A stretch of 64,000 bases of DNA from Labilibaculum sp. (GCF_963664555.1 NZ_OY761461.1:2418001-2482000), one strand, 5' to 3'. Positions 9,857-18,229 are shown, counted from the first letter of the stretch. Numbers and translations are program-made. The notes: a model not told the origin generated them from the sequence alone.

Positions 9857-10265
9857 GTAAAGAAGTTTAACCACGAAGAAAACGAAGTAATTCTTAAAGA
9901 GGCAAAAAGGGAAAAGATTGAAACACAAAGAACACGAAGGCATTCACAAAGTGGCACAAATGCTAAAATAATTATACCACAGAGGCGCAGAGAAGAAGGG
10001 TTGTATTGCTTGTGTTATTTGATAATTATTAATTTACAACATCAAATTCACAAAAAATATCCTATCCAAAGACTGTGTTCGACTCCGTGTCTCAGTGGTG
10101 TAAAATAATTGGTGAAGCCAAAGAAGTTTAACCACGAAGGAAAAAGAAGTTATTCACAAAGTGGCACAAAGGCTAAAATTGAAGTATTCTCAGAGCTGGG
10201 AAAAATAATTGAACCACAGAGGCACAGAGAAGAACAAGATAGCGTATGCTATTTTATAATTATTA
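9857..10265. repeat. Dispersed repeat block, CCACAGAGGCACAGAG family, two direct copies
   Basis: The gap between 9794 and 10301 has no gene. It holds two direct copies (about 9857-10000 and 10118-10265) of a module beginning AAAGAAGTTTAACCACGAAG, continuing TTCACAAAGTGGCACAAA and ending CCACAGAGGC(G/A)CAGAGAAGAA. An inverted relative (GACTCCGTGTCTCAGTGGTG) lies between them at about 10068-10102. Related fragments recur near 18597, 19595, 19744, 21002 and 41207. No transposase is associated. Confidence 0.75.
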
Positions 10266-10289
10266 ATTCCTAACTCATAATTCAATTCC

Positions 10290-10297
10290 TATCTTTG
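10290..10297 (+). promoter_or_regulatory. Candidate -7 element (TATCTTTG) five bases from a start codon
   Basis: TATCTTTG matches TAnnTTTG exactly but ends only 4 bases before the ATG at 10302. Either the transcript is essentially leaderless or the match is fortuitous. Confidence 0.3.
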
Positions 10298-10301
10298 TTA
10301 A

Positions 10302-11462
10302 ATGACAAAAGCAAAACCATATTGCCTGATGCCCTGGATACATTATCATGTAGGAAATGCCGGACGTGTAAAAGCTTGTTGTGTTGCCAATATTCCTTAC
10401 GGCGATTGCAATACTCAGTCTTTAGCCGAAATATGGAATGGCGATGCCATCAACGAATTAAGAGCGAAGTTTGCCAAAGGAGAAAAAGATTCCCGCTGTG
10501 CAGTTTGTTGCCGTATTGAGGAAGCCGGAGGGAAGAGCATACGACAGGAAACACACGAAAAGTTTGGTGCCGATTTTCAGGAGAAGGAAACGAATTTGCC
10601 TTTTACTTTTGACATCCGTTTTTCGAATGCCTGTAATTTTGCCTGCCGCACCTGCTGGCATGGTGCCAGTTCAGGATGGTTTCCCGAGGCAAAACAAATG
10701 AAACGTAATTTAGGTGAGAAAGCTTTATTGCAGAATATTCAGGATTTTGATGCGTTTATTGCAGAAACAGGAGAAGCCTTGCTGCAGGCCAAAGAAATTT
10801 ACTTTGCAGGCGGCGAACCTTTGCTTACCAAAGAACATTACCTTTTGCTTGATTGGCTGGTGAAAAATAAAGCCACACAAATTCACTTGCGATACAATAC
10901 CAACTTTTCCCTGCTTCAAATGGGAGAGTACAATGTATTGGATTACTGGAAACAATTTTCGAAAGTAGAAATATTGGCGAGCATCGATGCACATGGTAAA
11001 CTCGGTGAATACATCCGAAAAGGCTTTGATTGGGAGCAGTTTCAGGCGAACAGGGAATTGATTCGCAAACACAGGCACATCAAATTTCTCATTGCCCCAA
11101 CCATTTCAGTTTTTTCCATTTTGAATTTGCCTGCTTTGTACCAGATTTGCCTGCTCGAGCAGATTATTGAAGCCGATGGCCTTTACATTAATCTACTCGA
11201 CCGTCCTTTGCATTACAATACAAAAGCACTGCCCGAAAGCTATAAACAGAAGGTGGTTGCAGCCTTTCATCAATTTTACCAATGGGCAGCAAAAAAACAG
11301 ATTCCCCAATCGGTGATCCGCCAATTTAAAGAATGCGAATTCTATATGCTAAGCGATGATCTTTCGAAACAATGGAAAAGCTTTGAGAAGGAAACGGCGC
11401 TTTTGGATGAGATGAGGGGAGAGAGCCTTGATGAGGTGCTGATTAGGACTTATGAATTCTGA
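10302..11462 (+). CDS. Radical SAM protein with N-terminal SPASM/twitch-like cysteine region
   Basis: A 386-residue radical SAM enzyme. The first ~85 residues form a cysteine-rich SPASM/twitch-like segment (CLMPWIHYHV, KACCVA, CAVCCRIEE), then the radical SAM 4Fe-4S motif CNFACRTC appears around residues 110-117, followed by AGGEPLLTKEHY, the usual SAM-contacting glycine-rich strand. Having the auxiliary cysteine region in front of the core is the layout of the 'twitch domain-containing radical SAM' proteins. The substrate is unknown; no precursor peptide or RRE gene is adjacent. It stands alone between repeat-rich stretches. Confidence 0.85.
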   Translation: MTKAKPYCLMPWIHYHVGNAGRVKACCVANIPYGDCNTQSLAEIWNGDAINELRAKFAKGEKDSRCAVCCRIEEAGGKSIRQETHEKFGADFQEKETNLPFTFDIRFSNACNFACRTCWHGASSGWFPEAKQMKRNLGEKALLQNIQDFDAFIAETGEALLQAKEIYFAGGEPLLTKEHYLLLDWLVKNKATQIHLRYNTNFSLLQMGEYNVLDYWKQFSKVEILASIDAHGKLGEYIRKGFDWEQFQANRELIRKHRHIKFLIAPTISVFSILNLPALYQICLLEQIIEADGLYINLLDRPLHYNTKALPESYKQKVVAAFHQFYQWAAKKQIPQSVIRQFKECEFYMLSDDLSKQWKSFEKETALLDEMRGESLDEVLIRTYEF

Positions 11463-11534
11463 GAATGAAGACACAATCCAGAAGTGTGTCAATTAGATTA
11501 TTTCATAAAACGGTCTGAAAGGTTTACTATCATT

Positions 11535-11595
11535 GTCATTCTGAGCTTGTCGAAGAATCTTTAGCTGTGAACAGCAAATGTTTTGATATTGCTCA
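11535..11595. repeat. Dispersed repeat, copy A (GTCATTCTGAGCTTGTCGAA family)
   Basis: GTCATTCTGAGCTTGTCGAA followed by GAATCTTT and a degenerate tail ending ATTGCTCA recurs at 47108-47182. It is a short intergenic repeat of a type common in Bacteroidota and codes for nothing visible. Confidence 0.7.
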
Positions 11596-11609
11596 TTTCC
11601 CCTTGTGTC

Positions 11610-12380
11610 TTATTTATGCTTTTCCATCACTTTGTCAAATCGGCTGTCCATACAAACACTGATATCGGTGGTTATAAATTTCCCATTGTAAAACAGACTG
11701 AAAATTGTTGCGGGGGTTGGTGCAGATTGAGCCAGTTCCATACTGTCCAGTTGAATAATTTTTAACGGCAGGTTTCTTTTTTTTGCTGTTTCAACCATCG
11801 AATTTCTTACGTGATACTCTGAGAACGGACAACGATTTGAATAGTAAACCACTAATCCATTTTTATCAATCATGTTGTTGCTTTTTACAGAATCTTTAAA
11901 TTTTGGATTGTCAGCCTTGGGGTTTATCTTTTTCGCCAATAAACTAAATCCGGAAGGCAGCTCCTCAAAAGTTTCAAATTCTTGTTTTAAGAGCCATTTA
12001 GTATTGTTCATAAAGTGAAACTTTTTCGTTCCAACAACTGTAACCAGACCGTTTTTGCCTTGTGATTCAGCATCTTTAAGGGCGAGTCTTACTAATTCTT
12101 TTCCGTAACCCTTACCTTTGTATTGGCCCGAAACCCAAAAACAGTTTACCAACAAATAATTTGCGGCTTCAATGGGAACCCATCCTTTTTCAGCGGGGCC
12201 ATATTCGATAAAGACTTTCGCTCTTGCATCAATTCTTCGGAATACGTATTCGTTGTCGAATTCCTTTTTCAGCCAGTCTTTTTTTAATTCGTAACTGTCC
12301 TTGCATTTTTTGTCTGAGATAGCACAACAAATATGTTCCTTGTCAATATTTGATTGATTCAGTGTAATAATTTTTTCCAT
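11610..12380 (-). CDS. GNAT-family N-acetyltransferase with C-terminal YoaP domain
   Basis: The 256-residue protein has an N-terminal GNAT fold, with the acetyl-CoA pyrophosphate loop GQYKGKGYGKEL near residues 93-104, and a C-terminal YoaP-like thioredoxin-fold segment containing YYSNRCPFSEYHV. This two-domain arrangement is the YoaP family, an uncharacterised group of predicted acetyltransferases. It sits in accessory DNA followed by small lipoprotein genes on the same strand, and the acetyl acceptor cannot be predicted. Confidence 0.85.
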   Translation of the reverse strand: MEKIITLNQSNIDKEHICCAISDKKCKDSYELKKDWLKKEFDNEYVFRRIDARAKVFIEYGPAEKGWVPIEAANYLLVNCFWVSGQYKGKGYGKELVRLALKDAESQGKNGLVTVVGTKKFHFMNNTKWLLKQEFETFEELPSGFSLLAKKINPKADNPKFKDSVKSNNMIDKNGLVVYYSNRCPFSEYHVRNSMVETAKKRNLPLKIIQLDSMELAQSAPTPATIFSLFYNGKFITTDISVCMDSRFDKVMEKHK

Positions 12381-12497
12381 TTTTCTTATTTCGCTTGCAT
12401 GCTTTTACCAAACATGAAAATGATTCATTCAATAGAGTCTGTGAGTATTACTTTTACCCGGTTGGGAATTGTCGGGCAGCTTACCTCAGCCATCATT

Positions 12498-12926
12498 TTA
12501 TTCCTCCTTATGCTTGCCAATAGTGATTGGAGTGCCTTTAATTCCCGCGTAAAAAACAATGATCTCGGCAGGTACAGTGCCATCGTTTTTCCCGTAATGC
12601 CATTGGTTTACTAATTCAACAATGGATTCACCAGCTTTAAGGTGAAGCGTGTCGTTGGTTTCACTAATTACAGTTAATTCCCCTTTTAATAAAACGCCTG
12701 CATTAATTTCAGGATGTTTATGCAGCTCCAGTTTTGTTTTGGGAGGGATAGTTATTTTCAAAATAGTTACTTCTGCATTGCCATCAGGATATTTTGGAAG
12801 GGGAGTGCCATTCCAGCTTTCAGATGTTTTGCTTAAAGTAATAACTTCGGTCTTGCTTGTTTCACTGGTATTGCAAGCAAACAGTAACAGGCTTGAGAAA
12901 GAAAACAGGATCAGTAATTTTTTCAT
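12498..12926 (-). CDS. Cupin-domain lipoprotein
   Basis: A 142-residue protein with a lipoprotein signal peptide (MKKLLILFSFSSLLLFAC, lipobox LLFAC) and one cupin_2 barrel. The metal-binding first motif is visible as HKHPEINAGVLLKGE and the second around LKAGESIVELVNQWHY. Small exported cupins are usually sensors or binding proteins; no enzymatic role can be assigned. It lies 117 bases upstream of the YoaP-like gene on the same strand. Confidence 0.82.
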   Translation of the reverse strand: MKKLLILFSFSSLLLFACNTSETSKTEVITLSKTSESWNGTPLPKYPDGNAEVTILKITIPPKTKLELHKHPEINAGVLLKGELTVISETNDTLHLKAGESIVELVNQWHYGKNDGTVPAEIIVFYAGIKGTPITIGKHKEE

Positions 12927-13056
12927 TTTAAAATAGTTTGTTGATTCAAAATTGTTTGTAAAGGCTTCGATTCATAATCTACAAGAGAAGTCTGACGACC
13001 CTGCTAAATTTCTTGTTCAATTTCAGTGAGTCGACAACTCAAACCGCTAACCAAGT

Positions 13057-13209
13057 GCGGTACAACACGATACAATCGTGCAGTAGCGGGGATTTTCAAC
13101 CTAAAAAAAGAAGCTTTAAGAGCTCGCTAATTAGAAAACTTTTAAAGCTTCCATCTTATTTTTTAGAAATATTATTTGGTTGTGCAACGGTTACTTTTGT
13201 TGTGTACCG
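13057..13209. other. attC-like folded intergenic element 1
   Basis: An imperfect inverted repeat of about 150 bp lies just past the 3' end of the lipoprotein gene at 13225. Outer arms are CGGTACAACACG (from 13058) and TGTTGTGTACCG (13198-13209). Internal arms include AGTAGCGG opposite a complement of AGTAACCG, and a central AAGCTTTAA / TTAAAGCTT pair. Layout, size and position downstream of a small gene resemble an integron attC site, but the ends do not match the canonical RYYYAAC / GTTRRRY boxes. No integrase is present in the window. Confidence 0.4.
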
Positions 13210-13224
13210 TATTCACTATTTACA

Positions 13225-13650
13225 CTAGTATTCTATGTATTTAACTGTGTCAATTTTAGGCAAAGTATCATGAAGTAACACAGTTGGCAAATATACTGTT
13301 GAGACTCTTGAGTCTATTCTTTCTGCAAGTGAACTTTTTGTAAATCTAAATCGAACTTTGGATACGCCATCTTTTGGATAATGCCTTATTATTTCAACAG
13401 GCCATTTTCCTTTTATGGTCCTTAATTTGTGTTTAATACAAATTATATCAAACTCTTTTATACTGTGCGGACGTATACTTGAATAGTTTCGTCTTGCTTG
13501 TTTAGCCTGTTCAATATTCTTACCACATATCACATCTTTATCTATATATCCTCGTTTATCTTGATAATAACAGAATTTTGTTTCTTTTGTCGAACATCCT
13601 TGTAATGCAAAAAGAACTATAATAAAACCTACTAATTTAATTTTCTTCAT
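13225..13650 (-). CDS. Small lipoprotein of unknown function
   Basis: Starting at the ATG at 13650 (MKKIKLVGFIIVLFALQGC) gives a good lipoprotein signal with lipobox ALQGC and a 141-residue product; an upstream in-frame ATG at 13692 would spoil the signal peptide. I recognise no domain in the mature part, which is rich in basic and aromatic residues (CYYQDKRGYID, RHYPKDGVSKVRFRF). The gene lies between two attC-like folded elements, so it may be a cassette gene. Confidence 0.65.
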   Translation of the reverse strand: MKKIKLVGFIIVLFALQGCSTKETKFCYYQDKRGYIDKDVICGKNIEQAKQARRNYSSIRPHSIKEFDIICIKHKLRTIKGKWPVEIIRHYPKDGVSKVRFRFTKSSLAERIDSRVSTVYLPTVLLHDTLPKIDTVKYIEY

Positions 13651-13727
13651 AATTCCAATATAGTTCTTCAAATAAAATACTCTAACTCTCAATTAATAAT
13701 TTGTTCTCCAATTTGTTAACAAGATAT

Positions 13728-13857
13728 GGTACACAACGAAAAATTGTATGAGTAGTGGCAGATTGCGTGGTAGTTTCCTGTCAAACCGCTACGCTGTTTG
13801 AGCGGACTACAAACCTTGATATTTACCACATCGCCTGCCATTACTTATACAAAATGT
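13728..13857. other. attC-like folded element 2, interrupted by the group IIC intron
   Basis: Nested inverted repeats: GGTACACAACG (13728-13738), TTGTATGAGTAGTGGCAG (13744-13761) pairing imperfectly with CTGCCATTACTTATACAA (13835-13852), and an inner CCGCT / AGCGG hairpin (13786-13805). If the intron is removed, the right end continues TGT|TGTAGCC at 15809, which supplies the complement of the outer left arm. The reconstructed site is about 136 bp and is the probable intron target. Confidence 0.45.
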
Positions 13858-14424
13858 GTGTGCCCTGCATGAGCATGACCACACCCACCGAAAGGTCGTT
13901 GAAAATGTTAAATATACAAATTTAGCATAAACAATGATTCTTGGAAGGTGTATTTTTTTTCCAGAGGGTGCAAGTCCCTTATGCACTGTGGTGACTCTCA
14001 GAAGCATTAGTAAGTCGCAAGGTGGTTTACCGTGAGGTATGCACTGAAGGAAGCGAGACTACAAAATCCGGTACTGACGAACAGGAACCTGATATGAGGC
14101 TATAAGTTTGGATAAGGCAACACATCATGTCGACGTCCCAGCTCTTTAAATAAAGAGAATAAATGAAGTAGTAGATCAGGCAGGCATTGGAGGAAGGAAA
14201 ATGTTCTTACCAGGGGAGGTCTTGTCAACCACGAGTTGGTTATGGCAAGAAGTCAGCAGAGGCCATAGTAGCTGTAAGACCATGAGCCACAAATAGAGAT
14301 TGTGGAGGACTCACAGAGCAGTGAAGGGCTGAACGTTAAGTTGTTCCAAATGTTGCAAAGAAGCTATTGTTCACAACTCTAGCTTTGTATTAAGCGGAAC
14401 AGGGAAAAGAAAAAGCAAACTAAA

Positions 14425-15726
14425 ATGATTGAACAAATACTTACACGTAAGAATATGGTGCGGGCGATGCATCAAGTCCAGAAGAACCAAGGTTCAGCAG
14501 GAGTTGATCGTATGCCCGTGACTAAACTCTCAGATCTGATGTCAATTGATAAAGCGGAACTGACACAGAGTGTTCGTTCGGGTAATTATTTGCCTCAAGC
14601 CATTTTAGGAGTCGAGATTCCAAAAGGAAACGGGAAGATGCGCTTATTGGGTATCCCGACTGTAACCGACCGTTTGCTTCAGCAAGCTGTACTTCAAATT
14701 ATCACGGCAAAGTTTGAATTTGAATTTTCGGACTTTAGCTTTGGGTTCAGACCGAACCGAAGTCTGCATCAGGCAGTACTAAAAGCTCAGGGATATATCA
14801 ACGATGGCTATCAGCATATTGTAGATATTGACTTGAAGACCTTCTTCGATGAAGTCGATCATTGCCATTTACTGCAACAGCTATATCGCAAGGTAAAATG
14901 CAAAGCAACAATGCGTTTAATCCGCAAATGGCTGCGTGCCCCGATCTTAATCGAAGGCAAGTTGGTCAAACGCAGAAAAGGCGTACCGCAGGGGAGTCCA
15001 TTGAGTCCGTTGCTGTCCAATATCATGTTGCATGAACTGGATCGGGAACTGGAAAAACAGGGATTGAAATTCATCCGCTATGCCGACGATTTTAGTATTT
15101 ATACCAAATCGAAAGCTACCGCCCGAAGAGTTGGGAACAAGGTTTACAAGTTTTTACGAAATAAACTCAAGTTGACAATTAATCGGGAAAAGAGTGGCAT
15201 TCGGCGACCTGTTCATTTTACCGTTTTGGGTTTTGGCTTTGTGCCTACCTACAGGAAAGGTGAGCGGGGCAAGTACCAACTGATAGTATCAGAAAAGAGT
15301 TGGAAGAAACTGAAAGAAAAGCTCAAACTAATCACTCGAAAAACGACACCGATGAGCTTTGAGGAACGCATCCAAAAACTGAATGAGGTTCAGCGGGGTT
15401 GGGTAAATAACTTCCGTATGGCAAGTATTTTAGTCAAACTTCAAGATCTCGACGGTTGGCTGCGCAACAGGCTCAGATATTGCATTTGGCACCATTGGAA
15501 AAAACTTGAACGAAAACGGAAAAACCTGATTCGTTTAGGAGTTGAACAAGGACAAGCCTATGCATGGTCTCGTTCACGTATGGGTGGTTGGGCGATTGCT
15601 CAGAGTCCTATTTTGGTAACTACTATTACTCTTGAAAGATTGCGGAAACGCGGTTATGAATCTATGCTCGACATTTACAAACAAATCACGCCTGTTCGAC
15701 GTGATTCCTTATTCCCCTTAACTTAA
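14425..15726 (+). CDS. ltrA: Group II intron reverse transcriptase/maturase
   Basis: The 433-residue intron-encoded protein contains the RT blocks KMRLLGIPTVTDRLLQQAVL, FGFRPNRSLHQAV, VDIDLKTFFDEVDH, QGSPLSPLLSNIMLHELD and the catalytic RYADD, then a maturase/thumb region (GWVNNFRMA, WHHWKKLERKRKNLIRLG). It ends without a DNA-binding/HNH endonuclease extension, the class C condition in which the intron uses folded or single-stranded DNA as its target. It would splice and mobilise the surrounding intron RNA. All motifs are intact. Confidence 0.95.
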   Translation: MIEQILTRKNMVRAMHQVQKNQGSAGVDRMPVTKLSDLMSIDKAELTQSVRSGNYLPQAILGVEIPKGNGKMRLLGIPTVTDRLLQQAVLQIITAKFEFEFSDFSFGFRPNRSLHQAVLKAQGYINDGYQHIVDIDLKTFFDEVDHCHLLQQLYRKVKCKATMRLIRKWLRAPILIEGKLVKRRKGVPQGSPLSPLLSNIMLHELDRELEKQGLKFIRYADDFSIYTKSKATARRVGNKVYKFLRNKLKLTINREKSGIRRPVHFTVLGFGFVPTYRKGERGKYQLIVSEKSWKKLKEKLKLITRKTTPMSFEERIQKLNEVQRGWVNNFRMASILVKLQDLDGWLRNRLRYCIWHHWKKLERKRKNLIRLGVEQGQAYAWSRSRMGGWAIAQSPILVTTITLERLRKRGYESMLDIYKQITPVRRDSLFPLT

Positions 15727-15727
15727 C

Positions 15728-15763
15728 GAACCGCCGTATACGAGACCCGTACGTACGGTGGTG
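15728..15763 (+). ncRNA. Group II intron domain V (catalytic core)
   Basis: The hairpin starts two bases past the RT stop. GAACCGCCGTATACGAGACC then CGTACGTACGGTGGTG folds with the GCCGTA / TACGGT stem and is nearly the same as the domain V of the crystallised Oceanobacillus group IIC intron, an established hallmark of active group II ribozymes. Confidence 0.88.
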
Positions 15764-15820
15764 TGAGAGGTGCATCCCGACTATTTTAGTCGGGACCATC
15801 TACTCAATTGTAGCCAGTTT

Positions 15821-16525
15821 TTATCTCATCCATCCTTCAATTATATAATTTCTTTCGGTCAATTTATATTCAGGTTTGTCACCTTTTGGGTCAAACCACA
15901 ATTCAAATCTTGCTCCATATTTGTCACCCCAAGAACCTTCATAAATTGTAAAATCATTCGAAAATATTCCTAAATCAACAGAATCCACTTTAATCTTTGA
16001 CCTTTCTTTTAATCTATTTGTTGACAGTTGGTCATTTGATGTTACTTCGTATGCTTTAATGAAAAAGGATCCGCTTTCTTTTGGTTTTAAATCTGTATAA
16101 TACTTATAAATCCCAGGTTGTCCATATTCTGTCAATACAAAATGATAGTTGTTAAAATCTGATTGAATAGGAATTGAATCTAATGGTTCTGAAATCACTA
16201 TGTTTTCTGGTATTTTCTTATGTGTTCCATAAAAATCTGGTGGAGAATAAGTGAAAATCATACCCACAAAGAAAAATAGAAATCCTGCCACAATTAATTG
16301 AGGAAATAGCAGATACCATTTTCTGATAAACACTTGAACAACGCAAGAAATAATTGAACCTAAAATATTTAAGTAAAACAAAATCAAGGAGAAATCAATT
16401 ATAAAATCACGTTTAAAAGCAAGTCCAAGAATAAATATTCCAAATGGAATCAGATATGAAATTATAGGAATCCACCATACCCGAAAATAATTTTTAAATC
16501 CAGTCTTTATGTAACCTAAATTCAT
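15821..16525 (-). CDS. Membrane protein of unknown function
   Basis: A 234-residue protein with three or four hydrophobic helices in the first ~100 residues (WWIPIISYLIPFGIFILGL, FSLILFYLNILGSIISCVV, LIVAGFLFFFVGMIFTY) and a hydrophilic C-terminal domain after about residue 100 with no recognised motif. Its ATG overlaps the stop of the 65-residue gene upstream by 4 bases, so the two are translationally coupled. The stop falls 12 bases from the intron's 3' end, which places the pair as the gene unit downstream of the interrupted attC-like site. Confidence 0.75.
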   Translation of the reverse strand: MNLGYIKTGFKNYFRVWWIPIISYLIPFGIFILGLAFKRDFIIDFSLILFYLNILGSIISCVVQVFIRKWYLLFPQLIVAGFLFFFVGMIFTYSPPDFYGTHKKIPENIVISEPLDSIPIQSDFNNYHFVLTEYGQPGIYKYYTDLKPKESGSFFIKAYEVTSNDQLSTNRLKERSKIKVDSVDLGIFSNDFTIYEGSWGDKYGARFELWFDPKGDKPEYKLTERNYIIEGWMR

Positions 16526-16719
16526 ATTTTCAAAATCTTTTTAATCGATGGTTGGTCAACTCTGATAGCTTCTAAAATAGTTCTTGCCAATTCTTTATCT
16601 TTCTTTTTAGCTTTATCAAATAAGTCCATCAATCCGCTTACATACAACCTTTCATTCACGGTCATACCACCAAGTCCTACTACGCTATTTGCCTTATTGT
16701 AAATTTCTTCTTCAGTCAT
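16522..16719 (-). CDS. Small hypothetical protein coupled to the membrane protein gene
   Basis: This 65-residue, charged, helical protein (MTEEEIYNKANSVVGLGGMT) has no signal peptide, membrane helix or recognised domain. Its reading frame ends with the ATGA overlap into the membrane protein start at 16525, which supports both being real genes of one unit. Confidence 0.6.
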   Translation of the reverse strand: MTEEEIYNKANSVVGLGGMTVNERLYVSGLMDLFDKAKKKDKELARTILEAIRVDQPSIKKILKI

Positions 16720-16747
16720 TTTCTGTTTGCAGTTCTGTTTCTTTAAA

Positions 16748-16783
16748 TTGGCTACAACGTATGTGCAAAGTACAATGTACTTT
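16748..16783. repeat. Possible remnant arm of an attC-like element with an internal palindrome
   Basis: TTGGCTACAACG mirrors the TGTAGCC arm at 15809 and is followed by the palindrome AAAGTACAATGTACTTT (16767-16783). A matching right arm is not seen. The rest of 16784-17040 shows no gene. Confidence 0.3.
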
Positions 16784-17042
16784 ATATCACTTATCTGTTG
16801 CTTTTTGTAAGTTGTTGTTATTCTTCTCTTTATTGTCTGAAATTGTATCTAAAGAACTCTTGATTTTTGCAAGAGATCTTTTACTCCCAGGAGTGCCAAC
16901 CTCACTTATTTTTGGCTTAAGCCTAAAAGTAAGCATAAAATAAAAACAGAGATGCACGCTGACTCATTTTTTTTATCAATATAAATAGTAAAAAAAAGGC
17001 TTTGTTTGCTGCTTAGGTTTTTATTGTTGGTGGGTTTTTCTA

Positions 17043-17076
17043 CAAAAAAAGGGCTTCACATCGTGTGAAACCCTTA
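17043..17076 (-). terminator. Terminator of the DUF6261 gene
   Basis: On the minus strand AAGGGTTTCAC / GTGAAGCCCTT forms a stem with one mismatch, followed by seven Ts, starting 10 bases after the stop codon at 17085. Confidence 0.88.
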
Positions 17077-17084
17077 GTCTTGTT

Positions 17085-17813
17085 TTAAACCAATTCGCTG
17101 TCTGCCACGTTTGTTTTTTTGCGGCGTTTTACCAACTCATTGTTTTTATCGATTAATTCGGTTATGGTTTTGGCGGTAGCTTCGTAGGTGGCAGGATTTA
17201 CCTTTGCCATGGTATTCATATAGCCAACCAAGTTATCATTAATCTCTGCGATAATCTTTTTCTTCAATTGACTGGCCGAAGCCAAATCCTTCTTCACACT
17301 TTCGCCTTCGGCCTGCTGCAAGGCTATATTTTCGAAATCTTTTTGGGCATCATGCAAACTTGCTGTTATTTCAGCTACTCCCTGCAATTTTGTTATGGCT
17401 GCCACAACATCAGGCTTGCTTAAATCGTTTAATAAAGACTCAACATCTGCTGATTCTTCTGCATAATCCTCGTTCTGTATACTCAAACCATATTGATTCA
17501 ATACATTCTCTACTACTAATGCAGCTTCCTGCATCTCAGCAATAGGAATATGAACATAGCCTTCTACCAACTTAAACAAGGCTCTGATTGCCATATCGCG
17601 CACATTGTCTTTCTCTGCCATCTGAGAATAAGCTGTTAATCGCCTCAATGCCTCAATCAGTGCGGTGTTTGTTGCACTTGCATCTTTAATGATGGGGCTT
17701 AAATAAGTGTCAGCACTCCAATCGTTTTGCTCAAATTCTTTTAGAATAAGGCTTAGTAATGCACTTGTATCGCCATTGCGGCTGTTCGGTGAAACTTTCT
17801 TGATTAATGTCAT
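17085..17813 (-). CDS. DUF6261 family protein
   Basis: A 242-residue, largely helical, cytoplasmic-looking protein that matches the Bacteroidota-specific DUF6261 family: an early RNGDTSALLSLIL segment, a helical-repeat middle and a basic C-terminus (ELVKRRKKTNV). Function is unknown. It stands alone with its own terminator. The ~300 bases upstream of its start are occupied by the 42-bp tandem repeat array, which would therefore sit in or next to its promoter. Confidence 0.78.
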   Translation of the reverse strand: MTLIKKVSPNSRNGDTSALLSLILKEFEQNDWSADTYLSPIIKDASATNTALIEALRRLTAYSQMAEKDNVRDMAIRALFKLVEGYVHIPIAEMQEAALVVENVLNQYGLSIQNEDYAEESADVESLLNDLSKPDVVAAITKLQGVAEITASLHDAQKDFENIALQQAEGESVKKDLASASQLKKKIIAEINDNLVGYMNTMAKVNPATYEATAKTITELIDKNNELVKRRKKTNVADSELV

Positions 17814-17900
17814 TGTCTGTAATTTTAATTTTGTATTTGTTAATTATTCAGAATCTTGTTTTCTGTTTTACTCGTATTGTTTTTTCGAATGTTCATTTTT

Positions 17901-18170
17901 TGCTATTGCTAATAGTAGCATTGAGTGAAAAATCAATATTTCATGCTTTGCTAATAGTAGTATTGAGTGAAAAATCAATATTTCATGCTTTGCTAATAGT
18001 AGCATTTGTCAAAAAAACCATTTTTCAGGCTTTACTAATAGTAGCATTGAGTGAAAAAACCATTTTTCGGGCTTTGCTAATAGTAGCATTGTACAAAAAA
18101 TCAATATTTCATGCTTTAACGATATGATTATTGATCAAAAAACTATTTTTTCTAGTCTTTGCTCTTGTTG
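17901..18170. repeat. 42-bp tandem repeat array upstream of the DUF6261 gene
   Basis: The motif CTAATAGTAG recurs at 17909, 17951, 17993, 18035 and 18077 with a constant 42-base step, and a degenerate sixth unit begins near 18119. Each unit contains two dyads, GCTAnnnnTAGC and ATTGAnTGAAAAATCAAT, with the second varying between units. 42 bp is four helical turns, so the sites fall on one face of the DNA. It looks more like a protein-binding array than coding sequence. Confidence 0.85.
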
Positions 18171-18229
18171 GTATTGATCAAAAAACGATTGTTATTCGAT
18201 TTCATTTTTCTTAAGGTGAACTACTTATG

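Larger units (their letters stand above)
13858..15808 (+). mobile_element. Group IIC intron with its reverse transcriptase
   Basis: The 5' end GTGTGCCCTGCATGAGCATG matches the group II GUGYG start and closely follows the start of the Oceanobacillus group IIC ribozyme. Further ribozyme blocks are GAGGGTGCAAGTCCCTT, CTGATATGAGGCTATAAG, CAGGGGAGGTCTTG and AGAAGTCAGCAGAGGCCATAG. Domain V reads GAACCGCCGTATACGAGACC and onward (15728-15763), and domain VI is a CCCGACTATTTTAGTCGGG stem followed by CTACTCAAT with the branch-point A. The encoded RT lacks an HNH endonuclease, as in class C. Ends are good to a few bases: the 5' end could be 13856 and the 3' end is read at CAAT|TG. Confidence 0.88.

Noticed and set aside
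17807..18127. A 106-codon open frame with repeated ALLIVALSEKSIFH units
   Set aside because: The unit is 42 bp, a multiple of three, so any open frame repeats automatically; the DNA dyads and position ahead of a gene on the other strand fit a regulatory array better.
17901..18170. CRISPR array
   Set aside because: Units are contiguous with a 42-bp step and contain no unique spacers; no cas genes are in the window.
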